From: Candidatus Methanomethylophilaceae archaeon
GTDB taxonomy: Archaea > Thermoplasmatota > Thermoplasmata > Methanomassiliicoccales > Methanomethylophilaceae
Reading direction: 5' to 3'
Assembly: GCA_017524805.1 (NCBI GenBank)
Contig: JAFXUX010000007.1
Coordinates: 1-64,000 of the forward strand
Length of the DNA: 64,000 bases
The position numbers were made by a program, and so were the translations under genes. The first letter of the stretch is position 1, and each line of letters starts with the position of its first letter. Shown piece after piece: positions 26,720-35,655 of the stretch. Below the pieces are notes generated by a model. It made no database searches. It was not told the origin of the DNA and worked only from the letters and a program-made list of their open reading frames with translations.

Positions 26720-26884
26720 TCACTGGGTGATAGCGGACGAGGGGCACTCGTCGACGCAAGCTCCGCAGTCAACGCATTTTCCAGCGTCGATGATTGCGAT
26801 GTCGTCGACAGTGATCGCTTCGTTGGGGCAGACGTCCGCGCATGCTCCGCAGCCGACGCACTCAGATTCGTTTACTGTAACCAT
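26720..26884 (-). CDS. 2[4Fe-4S] ferredoxin, copy 2
   Basis: 54 aa, below the usual ORF length cut-off. It reads [20 protein letters not shown] and then [12 protein letters not shown], with both CxxCxxCxxxCP clusters, and ends SSAITQ before TGA. It is a close tandem duplicate of the ferredoxin at 26461-26625. GAGGTAA lies 5-6 nt before the ATG and an AT-rich promoter (CTTAAATAGG) near 26920. Having its own promoter suggests different expression of the two copies. Confidence 0.93.
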   Translation of the reverse strand: MVTVNESECVGCGACADVCPNEAITVDDIAIIDAGKCVDCGACVDECPSSAITQ

Positions 26885-27293
26885 TTCAATTACCTCAAGG
26901 AGACTATTGACGGCACCCTATTTAAGATTTATGATAAATATGTTTAGGGAAAACTAAAAAGTTTCTTTTATCAATATAGTATCGATATTTATAGTATAAA
27001 TTATATTGATTTTCTAATCAATAATTACCTCACAAAGCAAATAGTCGCACACAGCTACTTTAAGAGCGAAGAAAAAGGCCAGACATGAAAAGCTGAGCTG
27101 TAAGAAAACCGGCTGATTGTAAGACAAAAATAAAAAATATAGGCATAATATATGTTAATTAAACTTAAAAATATTCAATTTTATATTATAAATAACTTTA
27201 TTTTCAATATATTATCTTCTATTCTTGTATGACAGGCGAGATTTGTCTTACAAAAGCAGAATCCCATATACTACCGAAAAATATACCTCCCGC
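26885..27293. other. AT-rich intergenic island
   Basis: About 400 nt, much more AT-rich than its surroundings. It holds the copy-2 ferredoxin promoter, an 8-bp inverted repeat TCAATATA (26971-26978) / TATATTGA (27002-27009), and A/T runs from 27120 to 27225 that may drive the HAD gene. The central part (27040-27120) is less AT-rich and has small repeats (GCTGAGCTG, GGCTGATTGTAAGAC). No protein or known RNA was recognised. Confidence 0.45.
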
Positions 27294-27956
27294 ATGAGAA
27301 AATACGACCTCGTCTGCTTCGATATGGACGGCGTCCTGACAAAAGTGCGCAGCTCATGGGCTTGGGTGCACGAATGCTTCGGAGTCGACAGCGAACCCAA
27401 TTACAGAGCGTTCTGCAACGGCGAGATCGATGAGAAAGAGTTCATGAGACGCGACATCGCCCTTTGGAAAGGAGTCAACCCTGACGTCAGCATAAGGGAC
27501 ATAGCCGTCCTGTTCCGCGACATGCCCCTGATCGGCGGAATCCAGGAGACCATAGCCTGCCTGAACGAGTGCAGGATCAAGAGCTACATAGTCAGCGGCG
27601 GGATCGATCTGGCCGCAGAGATGCTGACCAAAGAATACGGATTCGATGGTTACGTGGCGGACCACATATGCACGGATCCCTCGGGGAAGCTCACCGGAGA
27701 GGGCATAGTTGTCGTGGACTTGTCGGACAAAGGACTCAGCGTAAGACCTCTGATAGAGAAGTTCGGCACGGCAAAAGAAAGGACCGCATCGATCGGGAAC
27801 TCGTTCACAGACATCAGAATGTTCGAATCCACCGGGATGTCGATAGCCTTCAACCCCACCGATCCGTACACGGAAGAGGCCGCCACTTACACAGTGAAAT
27901 CTGACAACCTGTCAGACGTCCTCGACTACATCCTCGAAGACGATTCGCCTGCATAA
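27294..27956 (+). CDS. HAD-superfamily phosphatase, SerB-like
   Basis: 220 aa. HAD motif I is CFDMDGVL (nucleophile and acid Asp, residues about 8-14), motif II Ser lies in IVSGG, and motif III/IV in GNSFTDIRMF. The cap is of the phosphoserine-phosphatase size. Substrate could be phosphoserine or another small phosphate. I start at the ATG giving MRKYDLVCFDMDG, 23 codons after the first in-frame ATG, because the upstream residues are not family-like. It ends in TAA. A shared hairpin lies between it and the convergent zinc-finger gene. Confidence 0.85.
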   Translation: MRKYDLVCFDMDGVLTKVRSSWAWVHECFGVDSEPNYRAFCNGEIDEKEFMRRDIALWKGVNPDVSIRDIAVLFRDMPLIGGIQETIACLNECRIKSYIVSGGIDLAAEMLTKEYGFDGYVADHICTDPSGKLTGEGIVVVDLSDKGLSVRPLIEKFGTAKERTASIGNSFTDIRMFESTGMSIAFNPTDPYTEEAATYTVKSDNLSDVLDYILEDDSPA

Positions 27957-27962
27957 GAAGGA

Positions 27963-27975
27963 CGGGGAAACCCCG
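27963..27975. terminator. Shared convergent terminator hairpin
   Basis: CGGGG-AAA-CCCCG between the convergent HAD and zinc-finger genes. The same GGGGAAACCCC design recurs in this window (for example 51150-51166). Confidence 0.6.
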
Positions 27976-27984
27976 CCCAAAGTT

Positions 27985-28659
27985 TCATTCGTCGTCATCG
28001 TCGAGGATGTAATCGTTCTCGTCGAACTCCTCGTCGTCATCGCTCTGGATAATGTCGTAGCGTTTGGACCTGATTTTGCCGTAGATCCTGGTTATGTCCC
28101 TGGCCTCGGCGGAGCCTCTCTTGACCAGGCTGTTCTTCGTCTTTATCGCGTGGATAAGGCAGTTGAAATCGTCGAACTCGAGCTGGGTACCCACGATAAA
28201 TTCGTCATCGGGCTCGGCTTCGACCCTCAGGGAATACGTCTTCCTGTTGTCGTTGACCGAAACTTTGATGCTGAGGACATCGAACTGCTTCACCCACAGC
28301 TTCTTGACATCCGTGGCGAGAGCTTTTTTCTTGGTGGATCCGTTTGCGACATCGATGTGGGTGACGCAGACCCTCCTCCCGTCGTCCATGAAGAACTCGT
28401 CGTCCACGGCTATTATCTCGTTGCTTTCGATGGTCGTCTTGGCTGACGTCGATACGTCGCCGTCGCTGAATACCACCGGGACTTCGATCAGCTCGGGTAT
28501 CTTGACAGTCTCCGAAGTGACTCTTCCGCATTCGTTGCATCTGAAAGTGCCTTCGATGGAGGCCTTCCCCATTTTGCCTTTGAGTATCTGATGCTCGGTG
28601 TAGTCGTCGCAGACCGGGCATTCGTAGTACAACGTATCAGGCATTGGTCTCTGTATCAT
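27985..28659 (-). CDS. HVO_0476-family zinc-finger protein
   Basis: 224 aa. N-terminal zinc finger (CPVC at about residue 15 and CNEC at about 42), followed by a beta-rich domain and a highly acidic C-terminal tail (DDDEEFDEND...). This matches the archaeal HVO_0476 family, of unknown function. The ATG at 28659 is preceded by AGGTGATC, nearly perfect, at 5 nt, which decides the start over a GTG nine bases upstream. It follows the metallo-hydrolase gene by 5 nt and is cotranscribed. Confidence 0.85.
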   Translation of the reverse strand: MIQRPMPDTLYYECPVCDDYTEHQILKGKMGKASIEGTFRCNECGRVTSETVKIPELIEVPVVFSDGDVSTSAKTTIESNEIIAVDDEFFMDDGRRVCVTHIDVANGSTKKKALATDVKKLWVKQFDVLSIKVSVNDNRKTYSLRVEAEPDDEFIVGTQLEFDDFNCLIHAIKTKNSLVKRGSAEARDITRIYGKIRSKRYDIIQSDDDEEFDENDYILDDDDE

Positions 28660-28664
28660 ATTGA

Positions 28665-29243
28665 TCACCTGTCCGTCATGAACGGGAACCCATGCCCCGG
28701 GATGACTACGTCGGCGTAATCCCTGATGTTCTTAATACTTTGCAAAGCTAGGTCGGGATCGGTGTTGAGTCTGGGTGGAATCATCTTCCTGAAATTGTCC
28801 TCCAGTGGGACCGCATCCCCGGCGATGACGTAATGCCTGTCCGAATCCACGAACACGGAGCAGTGCTCCGGACAATGCCCGGGAGTGTGGACCATCCTGA
28901 CGCCCTGGCATATCCTTATCTCCTCGCCGTTAACGACTTTGGCGCCGGGTATTTCAGCATCGGATCCGGAATGGATGATGACCTCCGCGTTGCGGTAGAG
29001 ATCCAGATTCTCCGTGTGGTCGCTGTGGGCGTGGGTGAGGATCACTGTGTCAACGTCCTTCGGGAAAACGCCGATCTGCTTGAACGAGGTCCTCACCGCC
29101 GGCCTCAGATACTCCGTGCTTGGGTCGACGACTATGATCCTGTCCCCGGACCGGACAAGGACCGACGTGGAATCCGCTTTCAGGATGCTTCCGTCTTCGT
29201 TGCGGATAAGATTCCCCACGGCTAGGATGTCCAACTGAATCAT
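28665..29243 (-). CDS. Metallo-beta-lactamase-fold hydrolase
   Basis: 192 aa MBL-fold protein: the metal motif HAHSDH (about residues 65-70), HTPGHCPEH, GDAVP with the bridging Asp, and the final GHGFP. The fold is compact without extra domains. Substrate unknown; such proteins include thioesterases, glyoxalase II-like enzymes and RNA hydrolases. ATG at 29243 begins MIQLDILAVGN, a usual N-terminus. It forms an operon with the downstream zinc-finger gene and is divergent from hemK2. Confidence 0.88.
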   Translation of the reverse strand: MIQLDILAVGNLIRNEDGSILKADSTSVLVRSGDRIIVVDPSTEYLRPAVRTSFKQIGVFPKDVDTVILTHAHSDHTENLDLYRNAEVIIHSGSDAEIPGAKVVNGEEIRICQGVRMVHTPGHCPEHCSVFVDSDRHYVIAGDAVPLEDNFRKMIPPRLNTDPDLALQSIKNIRDYADVVIPGHGFPFMTDR

Positions 29244-29341
29244 ATTTGAAGCCACGCGGGACGGATATTTCATCTGTTCGCCCGCGGCAGAGCCCGAACC
29301 ATCATGGATACGGTTATAACCGCTTCTGACGTCGTCATAGC

Positions 29342-29911
29342 ATGAGATACAGGCCGGAATTCCGCGTCGCCGAAGATCCCGATGTATATCCGCCGTCCGA
29401 GGACAGCATCCTGCTGATAGAATCGTTGGAGGTGCATCCAGGCGAAAGGGTGCTGGAGATTGGCTGCGGCTCCGGGATCGTCTCGATGCATTGCGCCGCG
29501 GAAGGCTGCGAAGTTGTCGCCGGGGACATCAACCCGAAGGCCGTGGATCTTGCTCGCAGGAACCTCGCCGACAACAATCTTCCCGCGGATGTTAAGGAAA
29601 CCGACGTGTACAGCGCCATAGAAGGGCGTTTCGACACTATAGTTTTCAATCTCCCCTATCTCCCGGTGGACGAGGAAGGCTTGCTGGCAAAGGCATGGTC
29701 CGGAGGCCCCGACGGTTTGGGACCTCTGCCTGAGCTTCTTAGGGGGGCCCCCGAGCACCTCAATGAAGGCGGAAGAGTCGTCATAGTCGTGTCTTCATTG
29801 ATGGACCAATCCTCTCTCGGAGACGTTTTGGAAGGGCATGACATAAGAATCCTCGGGAAGACCAAGCTGTTCTTCGAGGAGCTTTCCGTGGTTGAGATTC
29901 GTAATCTCCGA
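29342..29911 (+). CDS. HemK2/Mtq2-type protein-glutamine methyltransferase; ends at CGA
   Basis: 189 aa SAM-dependent methyltransferase of the HemK/PrmC group. SAM motif VLEIGCGSGIVS (about residues 39-50), DINPKAVDLA, and the catalytic FNLPYLP in place of NPPY. Small archaeal members (HemK2/Mtq2) methylate the GGQ glutamine of release factor aRF1. The family ends just after FFEELSVVEI, and here a CGA stands at 29909-29911 after EIRNL. A TAA follows only 39 nt later, so a longer version (202 aa) is possible. It is notable that a gene for release-factor modification itself appears to end at the reassigned codon. Confidence 0.85.
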
Positions 29912-29993
29912 AAGGGCAAACATCAGAACGAAATAGTCGCACGCGAATAATGGAAAGCAGCGGGATGCCCGCCTGAAACTCCGGAGGATAACG

Positions 29994-31079
29994 ATGTTCG
30001 ACCTAGGAAAAGCGATAATGGATGCCGTCGGCATGGTCATGGAAAATATGAATCAGGCCAACCAGAAGAAGGAGACGCAAACGAAGCCCGCCCCCAAAGT
30101 GGAAGAAAAGACCTCGAACTTCAACACCAAGGCCAACTTCACCCCGGAACTTAACTTCGGAAGGGTCTGGCGCCTCAATCGCTCGCTTCTCTCGCCCCAG
30201 GATCAGAGCCTCTACGATGCCATCAACGAAGCAACATCGAGATGCATCCCCTCCGTCAGGATCCAATGCGAAGGCACCCCGGACGTCAAACATCTCATGA
30301 ACGTGACCCTCGCCCTGATAGAGGACGACCCCTCCCTTTTCTACGTCGATTCGGGCATCACCGTGAAGTCCAACGGACGCGTGGCGGATATCGAGTTCAA
30401 GTACAACCGCTTCATGAATAACAAAGATGGGTACTTGGAGAGGATGAAGGACGTCACCGCCCAGATCTACGAGAAAATAGTGAAGAACTGCCCCGACGCA
30501 TACAGCGCCGAATTAGCGATCCACGACTATTTCACGAAAAGCATGGTCTATGACGGCTCCGACGACGTCGCCTCCCACAGCATGGCCGGGCCTCTCCTCA
30601 CCGGTAAGGGAGTGTGCGAGGGGATATCCGAGGCGTACTGCTTCGTGGCCAACGCCTGCGGGCTCAAAACGTCCATGATGTCCGGGGAGCTTGAGGGCGT
30701 GGGCCACCGCTGGAACATAATCGAGATCGCCGGGAAGAGATACCATCTGGACGTCACCTCGGATCTCGGCGGCCTGCACGCGTTCTTCAACTGCAACGAC
30801 GCCAGGATGCGCCAGACCCACGAGTTCGACAAGAAATGCGACTGCCTCTCCATGGAGTACAATTATTACAGCGTCGCCAGGACCAGATTCGACGACATGA
30901 ACGAGGCCGAGACATTCATCCGCCAGAGCGCGGCCAGCGTGCCTTCGTCCTTCGAGTTCATGGTCGAGAGCAACCCGGACCCCCAGTCCATAGGGAAAGC
31001 GGTCCAGGGCGGCCTCAGAAAATCCGCCAGAATCAGCATCACCAGCAAAAACGGATGCTACAAAGTGGACCTTAAATGA
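29994..31079 (+). CDS. Transglutaminase-like protein
   Basis: 361 aa. A transglutaminase-like (cysteine protease fold) domain occupies about residues 160-290. The triad is visible: Cys in GKGVCEGISEAY, His in GHRWNII and Asp in LDVTSD. The N-terminal 40 residues are amphipathic and Lys/Gln/Thr rich, without a signal peptide. So the protein is intracellular or loosely membrane-associated. The role could be peptide hydrolysis or crosslinking. GGAGG lies about 7 nt before the ATG at 29994. The C-terminus is basic. Confidence 0.85.
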   Translation: MFDLGKAIMDAVGMVMENMNQANQKKETQTKPAPKVEEKTSNFNTKANFTPELNFGRVWRLNRSLLSPQDQSLYDAINEATSRCIPSVRIQCEGTPDVKHLMNVTLALIEDDPSLFYVDSGITVKSNGRVADIEFKYNRFMNNKDGYLERMKDVTAQIYEKIVKNCPDAYSAELAIHDYFTKSMVYDGSDDVASHSMAGPLLTGKGVCEGISEAYCFVANACGLKTSMMSGELEGVGHRWNIIEIAGKRYHLDVTSDLGGLHAFFNCNDARMRQTHEFDKKCDCLSMEYNYYSVARTRFDDMNEAETFIRQSAASVPSSFEFMVESNPDPQSIGKAVQGGLRKSARISITSKNGCYKVDLK

Positions 31080-31086
31080 CGGGTAT

Positions 31087-31103
31087 CCCCGGACCGGCCG
31101 GGG
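31087..31103 (+). terminator. Terminator hairpin between transglutaminase and P-type ATPase genes
   Basis: CCCCGG-ACCGG-CCGGGG, 8 nt after the TGA, followed by ACCCCGTTTTC. It may serve both convergent genes. Confidence 0.6.
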
Positions 31104-31112
31104 ACCCCGTTT

Positions 31113-33050
31113 TCATGCCGCCGTTTCGGAAGAGTTCCCGGCGGCCTGCGGAACAGGAGGCCTGCTCTTCTTCTCGCCGGGATATTTCCTGTCGTACAGC
31201 AGCGCCGCCAGCGCGACCACGAAGCATGATCCCGCGTTGTGGACCAGAGCGCCGGTAGTGGGGTTAAGGATCCCGGTCACGGACGCTATGATCGCGACGA
31301 AATTGATGCACATCGATATCGTGATGGCCGTCTTTATCGTGCTGACGGCGGAGTTCGAGAGCCACTTGAGATAGGGAATCTTCGATATGTCGTCCGTCAT
31401 CAGGGCGATGTCCGCGGCTTCCACGGCTATGTCGCTTCCCATGGCGCCCATGGCGACGCCCACATCCGCGGATTTCAAAGCTGGGGCGTCATTCACTCCG
31501 TCCCCGATCATGCATACCTTTGACTTTTCTTTCATCTCGGCTATGCATGACAGCTTGTCCTCGGGAAGGAGCTCCGATTTCACCTCGGAAACACCTGCTT
31601 TGGAAGCGAAATAATCCGCAGCCGCGGCGCTGTCGCCGGTGAGGAGCACGGTCCTGACGCCCATCGAGTTCAGCTCCGATATCACGCGGGCAGTTTCGGG
31701 GCGGATGGAATCCGAAAGCCCGATCACGCCCAGCGGCCTGCCGCCGGACACGACCGCGACGGACGCTTTCCCTTCGGATCTGAGCCTGTCCAGTGCGCTC
31801 TGGATATCGCCCGGGACAGCGGAATCCCCGAATGCGAACGCCTGGCTCCCTACGCGGAGAACGTTACCGCCGACGTCCGCCTGGACCCCTTTCCCGGCCT
31901 GCATCCTGAAACCGGAGCATTCCGGGACGTCCATGCCGCGGCTTTCCGCTTCGGCGGCTATGGCTCTCCCGATCGGGTGCTCGCTCCTACGCTCGGCTGA
32001 GGCCGCCGCGGCCAGAAGCTCGGACTCGGATACCCCCGGGACGGCGATGATATCGCTGACTTTCAGCCTCCCTTCCGTGAGCGTGCCGGTCTTGTCGAAC
32101 GCTATGGTGTCAACGGCGCCCATGTTCTCGAGGGCCACTCCCGACTTCACTATGACGCCGTGCTTCGTGGCCTGGCCTATGGCGGCCATTATTGCGGTCG
32201 GTGTGGCCAGAACGAGGGCGCACGGGCAGAATACGACCAGAACGGTGACTGCGCGGACGATCTCCCCCGTGACGAAATACGCGGCGACCGCTATCAGAGC
32301 GGCGATCGGCACGAGCCAGCTCGCCCATTTGTCCGCTATGCGCTGGGTTTTGGCCTGATTGTTCTCGGCATCCTCGACCATGCGTATGAGCCTCTGTAGG
32401 GAGCTGTCCTCCCCGTCTTTCGTCACTTCGATGTCGATGGATCCGAACCTGTTGACGGTGCCGCTGTAAACGGTGTCTCCGGGAGATTTGTCCACAGGAA
32501 GGCTCTCGCCGGTCATCACGGACTGGTCCATGGTGGTCTCCCCCGACAGAACCTTACCGTCGACGGGGACCGTCTCCCCCGGGATCACGCGTATGATGTC
32601 TCCGACGCGGATGTCCTCCACCGGCACGGAAATCTCTTTCCCGTCCACGATCTTCCTTCCGGTCTCGGGAACGAGCGCCATGAGGTTCCTTAGGCCTTTC
32701 TTCGCCCTCTCCGTGGTCATGTCCTCGAGGATAGCCCCGATCTCCATGATGAACGCGACCTCTCCCGCCGCGAACAGATCGCCTATGAATATGGCGGCGA
32801 ACATGGCGATGGTTATCAGAAGAGCCGAAGAGATCTTGCTGATCCCTTTGTTGTAGATTATGCGCCATACCGAGAGGTACAGAAGCGGGATCCCGCATAT
32901 GAAAACGCAGACCCACGCGAGATTCTCTCCCTCCGGGTATCCTATGCGCGGAAGTATGAATGATGCCGCGAGGAACAGCCCGCCGACTATCGTCATCGGG
33001 AGGCCCGCGAGCAGATCGTTGAAACGTTTCAGCGCAGAGACTTCAGCCAT
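31113..33050 (-). CDS. P1B-type heavy-metal-transporting ATPase
   Basis: About 645 aa. P1B ATPases export transition metals. Seen: CPC metal-site motif (FCPCALV), phosphorylation motif DKTGTLTEG, TGES, the SEHPIG nucleotide-site motif and GDGVNDAP. No N-terminal metal-binding domain is present. The last-helix motif reads LVHNAGS, not the HDG of Zn/Cd pumps, so the metal is uncertain. The ATG at 33050 (MAEVSALKRF) is close to the start predicted from the TATA box TTATTTATATAG (33068-33079), so the leader is very short. A perfect palindrome lies next to the TATA box and a TetR gene is divergent, which suggests metal-responsive repression. Confidence 0.93.
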   Translation of the reverse strand: MAEVSALKRFNDLLAGLPMTIVGGLFLAASFILPRIGYPEGENLAWVCVFICGIPLLYLSVWRIIYNKGISKISSALLITIAMFAAIFIGDLFAAGEVAFIMEIGAILEDMTTERAKKGLRNLMALVPETGRKIVDGKEISVPVEDIRVGDIIRVIPGETVPVDGKVLSGETTMDQSVMTGESLPVDKSPGDTVYSGTVNRFGSIDIEVTKDGEDSSLQRLIRMVEDAENNQAKTQRIADKWASWLVPIAALIAVAAYFVTGEIVRAVTVLVVFCPCALVLATPTAIMAAIGQATKHGVIVKSGVALENMGAVDTIAFDKTGTLTEGRLKVSDIIAVPGVSESELLAAAASAERRSEHPIGRAIAAEAESRGMDVPECSGFRMQAGKGVQADVGGNVLRVGSQAFAFGDSAVPGDIQSALDRLRSEGKASVAVVSGGRPLGVIGLSDSIRPETARVISELNSMGVRTVLLTGDSAAAADYFASKAGVSEVKSELLPEDKLSCIAEMKEKSKVCMIGDGVNDAPALKSADVGVAMGAMGSDIAVEAADIALMTDDISKIPYLKWLSNSAVSTIKTAITISMCINFVAIIASVTGILNPTTGALVHNAGSCFVVALAALLYDRKYPGEKKSRPPVPQAAGNSSETAA

Positions 33051-33082
33051 AATCCTACCATATCGTACGCTATATAAATAAC

Positions 33083-33097
33083 TGAACATATTGTTCA
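33083..33097. promoter_or_regulatory. Palindromic operator between P1B ATPase and TetR genes
   Basis: Perfect inverted repeat TGAACA-TAT-TGTTCA, immediately upstream of the ATPase TATA box (33068-33079) and about 120 nt from the divergent TetR start. Position and shape fit a TetR-family dimer site. Confidence 0.6.
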
Positions 33098-33216
33098 ATA
33101 TCTTATTATCGATACAGAAATGATAATATCGGATGCATCACGGAACCTATCGGATGGCTCGGTGCGTATGCTATAATTTAGAAATCATAATAACGGACCT
33201 GCGGATACGGAACCCG

Positions 33217-33753
33217 ATGGATCGCCGCCAATCCAAAACCAGAAAAGCCGTCTTCAACGCTTTCGTTGAGCTCCTGAGCGAGAAAGGGTATTCGAACATA
33301 ACCATACAGGACATAATCACTCGCGCCGACATCGGAAGGAGCACGTTCTACTCCCATTTCCAGACCAAGGATGACCTCTTGAATGCCCTTTGCGAAAGCA
33401 TATTCGACCATGCGTTCTCGGAGAGCGCCACCAAGGAAGAAACCCATGATTTCTCCGGCCGCAAAGACCTCAAGGACGAGCTTACCCACATCCTGTATCA
33501 TCTGGACGAAAGCAGAGGGTACGTGGAAGGCATCCTGGCCAGCGAAAGCGGGGATGTCTTCATGCGCTGTTTCAGAGACCATCTCAGAGAAGTGTTCGAA
33601 AAAGAGATTAAAAAGGCGCCCGACGGCATACCCATCGAATACGCCATAGAAAGATGCGCATGGGACTTCTCGGAAACCGTGCGCTGGTGGATGTCCCACG
33701 GCGACTATTCGCCCGAAGAGGTCGTCGGTTTCTTCTGGCACTATATAGGATGA
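33217..33753 (+). CDS. TetR-family transcriptional regulator
   Basis: 178 aa. N-terminal TetR helix-turn-helix: KTRKAVFNAFVELLSEKGY, then ITIQDIITRADIGRSTFYSHF, typical of the family. The C-terminal ligand domain contains no clear metal-ligand cluster. I start at ATG 33217 (MDRRQSKTRK) since upstream residues are not family-like. A TATA element GCTATAATTTAG lies near 33169-33180. It is divergent from the P1B ATPase and probably represses it and itself through the palindrome at 33083-33097. Confidence 0.9.
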   Translation: MDRRQSKTRKAVFNAFVELLSEKGYSNITIQDIITRADIGRSTFYSHFQTKDDLLNALCESIFDHAFSESATKEETHDFSGRKDLKDELTHILYHLDESRGYVEGILASESGDVFMRCFRDHLREVFEKEIKKAPDGIPIEYAIERCAWDFSETVRWWMSHGDYSPEEVVGFFWHYIG

Positions 33754-33766
33754 GAAAGATGGCGGC

Positions 33767-33779
33767 GGGGGTCTCCCCC
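33767..33779. terminator. Convergent terminator between TetR and gatE
   Basis: GGGGG-TCT-CCCCC between the TGA of the TetR gene and the TGA of gatE. Confidence 0.55.
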
Positions 33780-33786
33780 CACCCGG

Positions 33787-35655
33787 TCATCCCAAAAGTT
33801 TCTGTATTGCCTCGGTCAGCAGCTTGTTGACCTGCTTTCCGTCCAGCCTGCCTTTGAGAGCTCCCATGACGGGGCCCATAAGCGGGCCGACGGCGGCCAT
33901 GCCCTTGGAGCGGACGAAATCCGCCCTCTCATTGACGATGCCTTCGATTATAGCCGCGGCTTCGCCCTCGTCTACGGCCTCCAGACCGAGCTTTCCTATC
34001 GAATCCTCGGCTGAAGTTCCCTTGGCCATCTCGCCCAATAACGCCGGAAGAGCTTCCTTGGCGAACTTGCCCTCCTTCAGAAGATCGAAGGCGTGGGCGA
34101 GAGAGTCGTCGGAGATCGCGGATACGTCGGCCCCGCCGCGCTCCATCTCGCTGAACGTGTTGAGCAAAGTCGTGGCGGCCACGGATGCCATCCCCTTGTC
34201 CGCGGCTATCCTCTCGAAGACCTCGTCCTGGCTCTGCCTGACTATCTGCCTGGCTTGCTGGACATTTATGCCGTAATCGCGCACCAGACGGGCCTCGATC
34301 TGCTCCGGGAACTCGGGCATGCTGTCCCTGATGTCCTTCATCATAACATCGGTTATGAGCGTGGGAGGAACATCGGTCTCAGGATACATCCTGGCCGCCC
34401 CCGGGAGCGGCCTGGAATACTTTGTGGTCCCGTCCGGAAGCGGGTCCCTTGTCTCTTCAGGCACGCCTTCCAAAGCTTCGTTGGCCCTGCTGACGGCCAT
34501 CTCCAGCGCGTCTCTGGCCTTCTTCTCTTTGGCTGCGCAGATTACGAACGCGTCGTTCTCCCCGCTGACGCCGAGGAACTCCCTCAGCTTGCCGACATAG
34601 ACCTGCTCAATGCCGTAGTTGGGAAGCTCATCGGAATGGAAGATTCCTTTGACGCCTTTGGTGCGGGCGCGCTGGGCCATCTCGGCCCCGAGCCTGAGGG
34701 TCCCTCCGTCGCCGTTCATGACGCCGGCGAATCCCGGCAGGCGCACGGCGAGGACTTTGCCCTTGTCCGAAAGGGCGCCTTTGATCACCTTGGATTCGCA
34801 CCCGTCGAACACAGACGTGGCATCCACAATCTCGAAATCCGCAGGCTTCGTCCCTCTTTTGCTCAGAATATCTTTGACCCTGAGGAGCATCTTCTGCCTG
34901 CTGACCTCGTTCCTGACGTAATCCGGGATGAGCTTGAGATCCCCGACCCCTTTGAGCTCGATGCGGGCCCCTCCGGGGATGGAGATGTTAAGGTCCTGCC
35001 TGATGGTTCCCAGACCTCTCTTGACCCTCTTGGTGGCCCTCAGAAGCGTCCCGAGCCTGTATGCGACTTCCATGACTTCCTCGGGAGTCCTCATGTCGGG
35101 GCCGGTGGCCACTTCGATGAGAGGAATTCCCAGACGGTCGGTCCTCCAGACGACCTCGTCCGATTTCGTCTCTACCCTGCGGCACGCGTCCTCCTCCAGG
35201 CACACGGAAAGTATGGAGATTTTCCTGTCGCCTACCGAGACAGAACCGTCGGTGGATATCAGAGCGGTCCTCTGGAAACCGGAGGTGTTGGAACCATCGA
35301 CGACGATCTTCCTCATGAAGTGAACCTCGTCTATGATGTTGGCACCCAGCATCTCCGAGAAAGTCAGGGCGATAGTCAGAGCGTCGTCGTTGACGTCGTG
35401 CGGAGGCTCCTCATCCAGCTCGACCAAACAGCTGGTCCCCTCGCAGCACTGGTATCTGTATCCCATATGCCTCTGGAACTGGGCCAGAGCGGCGCGGTCG
35501 ATCTCTCCCATCTCCGAGGTAGTCGGCCTTAGCCTTCTGTAAATGTCCCCGAATCCTTCCTCGCAGAGCCTGGAGTCGCAGGAGCAGAACAGCTTCTTGG
35601 TGTCCAGCTGCTGGTGGATCTCGATCCCGCACATCATCTCGTACTCTTCGCTCAT
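33787..35655 (-). CDS. gatE: Glutamyl-tRNA(Gln) amidotransferase subunit E
   Basis: 622 aa. With GatD it converts Glu-tRNA(Gln) to Gln-tRNA(Gln), the archaeal route. Motifs: CGIEIHQQLDT at the N-terminus, GIPLIEVATGPD, LGTIRQDLN, and the YqeY-like tail domain (about residues 430-622) with IEARLVRDYGI. The ATG at 35655 lies inside the end of gatD, with AGGAGG seven nucleotides upstream. No CGA was seen among its many arginine codons, and it ends in TGA. Confidence 0.96.
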   Translation of the reverse strand: MSEEYEMMCGIEIHQQLDTKKLFCSCDSRLCEEGFGDIYRRLRPTTSEMGEIDRAALAQFQRHMGYRYQCCEGTSCLVELDEEPPHDVNDDALTIALTFSEMLGANIIDEVHFMRKIVVDGSNTSGFQRTALISTDGSVSVGDRKISILSVCLEEDACRRVETKSDEVVWRTDRLGIPLIEVATGPDMRTPEEVMEVAYRLGTLLRATKRVKRGLGTIRQDLNISIPGGARIELKGVGDLKLIPDYVRNEVSRQKMLLRVKDILSKRGTKPADFEIVDATSVFDGCESKVIKGALSDKGKVLAVRLPGFAGVMNGDGGTLRLGAEMAQRARTKGVKGIFHSDELPNYGIEQVYVGKLREFLGVSGENDAFVICAAKEKKARDALEMAVSRANEALEGVPEETRDPLPDGTTKYSRPLPGAARMYPETDVPPTLITDVMMKDIRDSMPEFPEQIEARLVRDYGINVQQARQIVRQSQDEVFERIAADKGMASVAATTLLNTFSEMERGGADVSAISDDSLAHAFDLLKEGKFAKEALPALLGEMAKGTSAEDSIGKLGLEAVDEGEAAAIIEGIVNERADFVRSKGMAAVGPLMGPVMGALKGRLDGKQVNKLLTEAIQKLLG

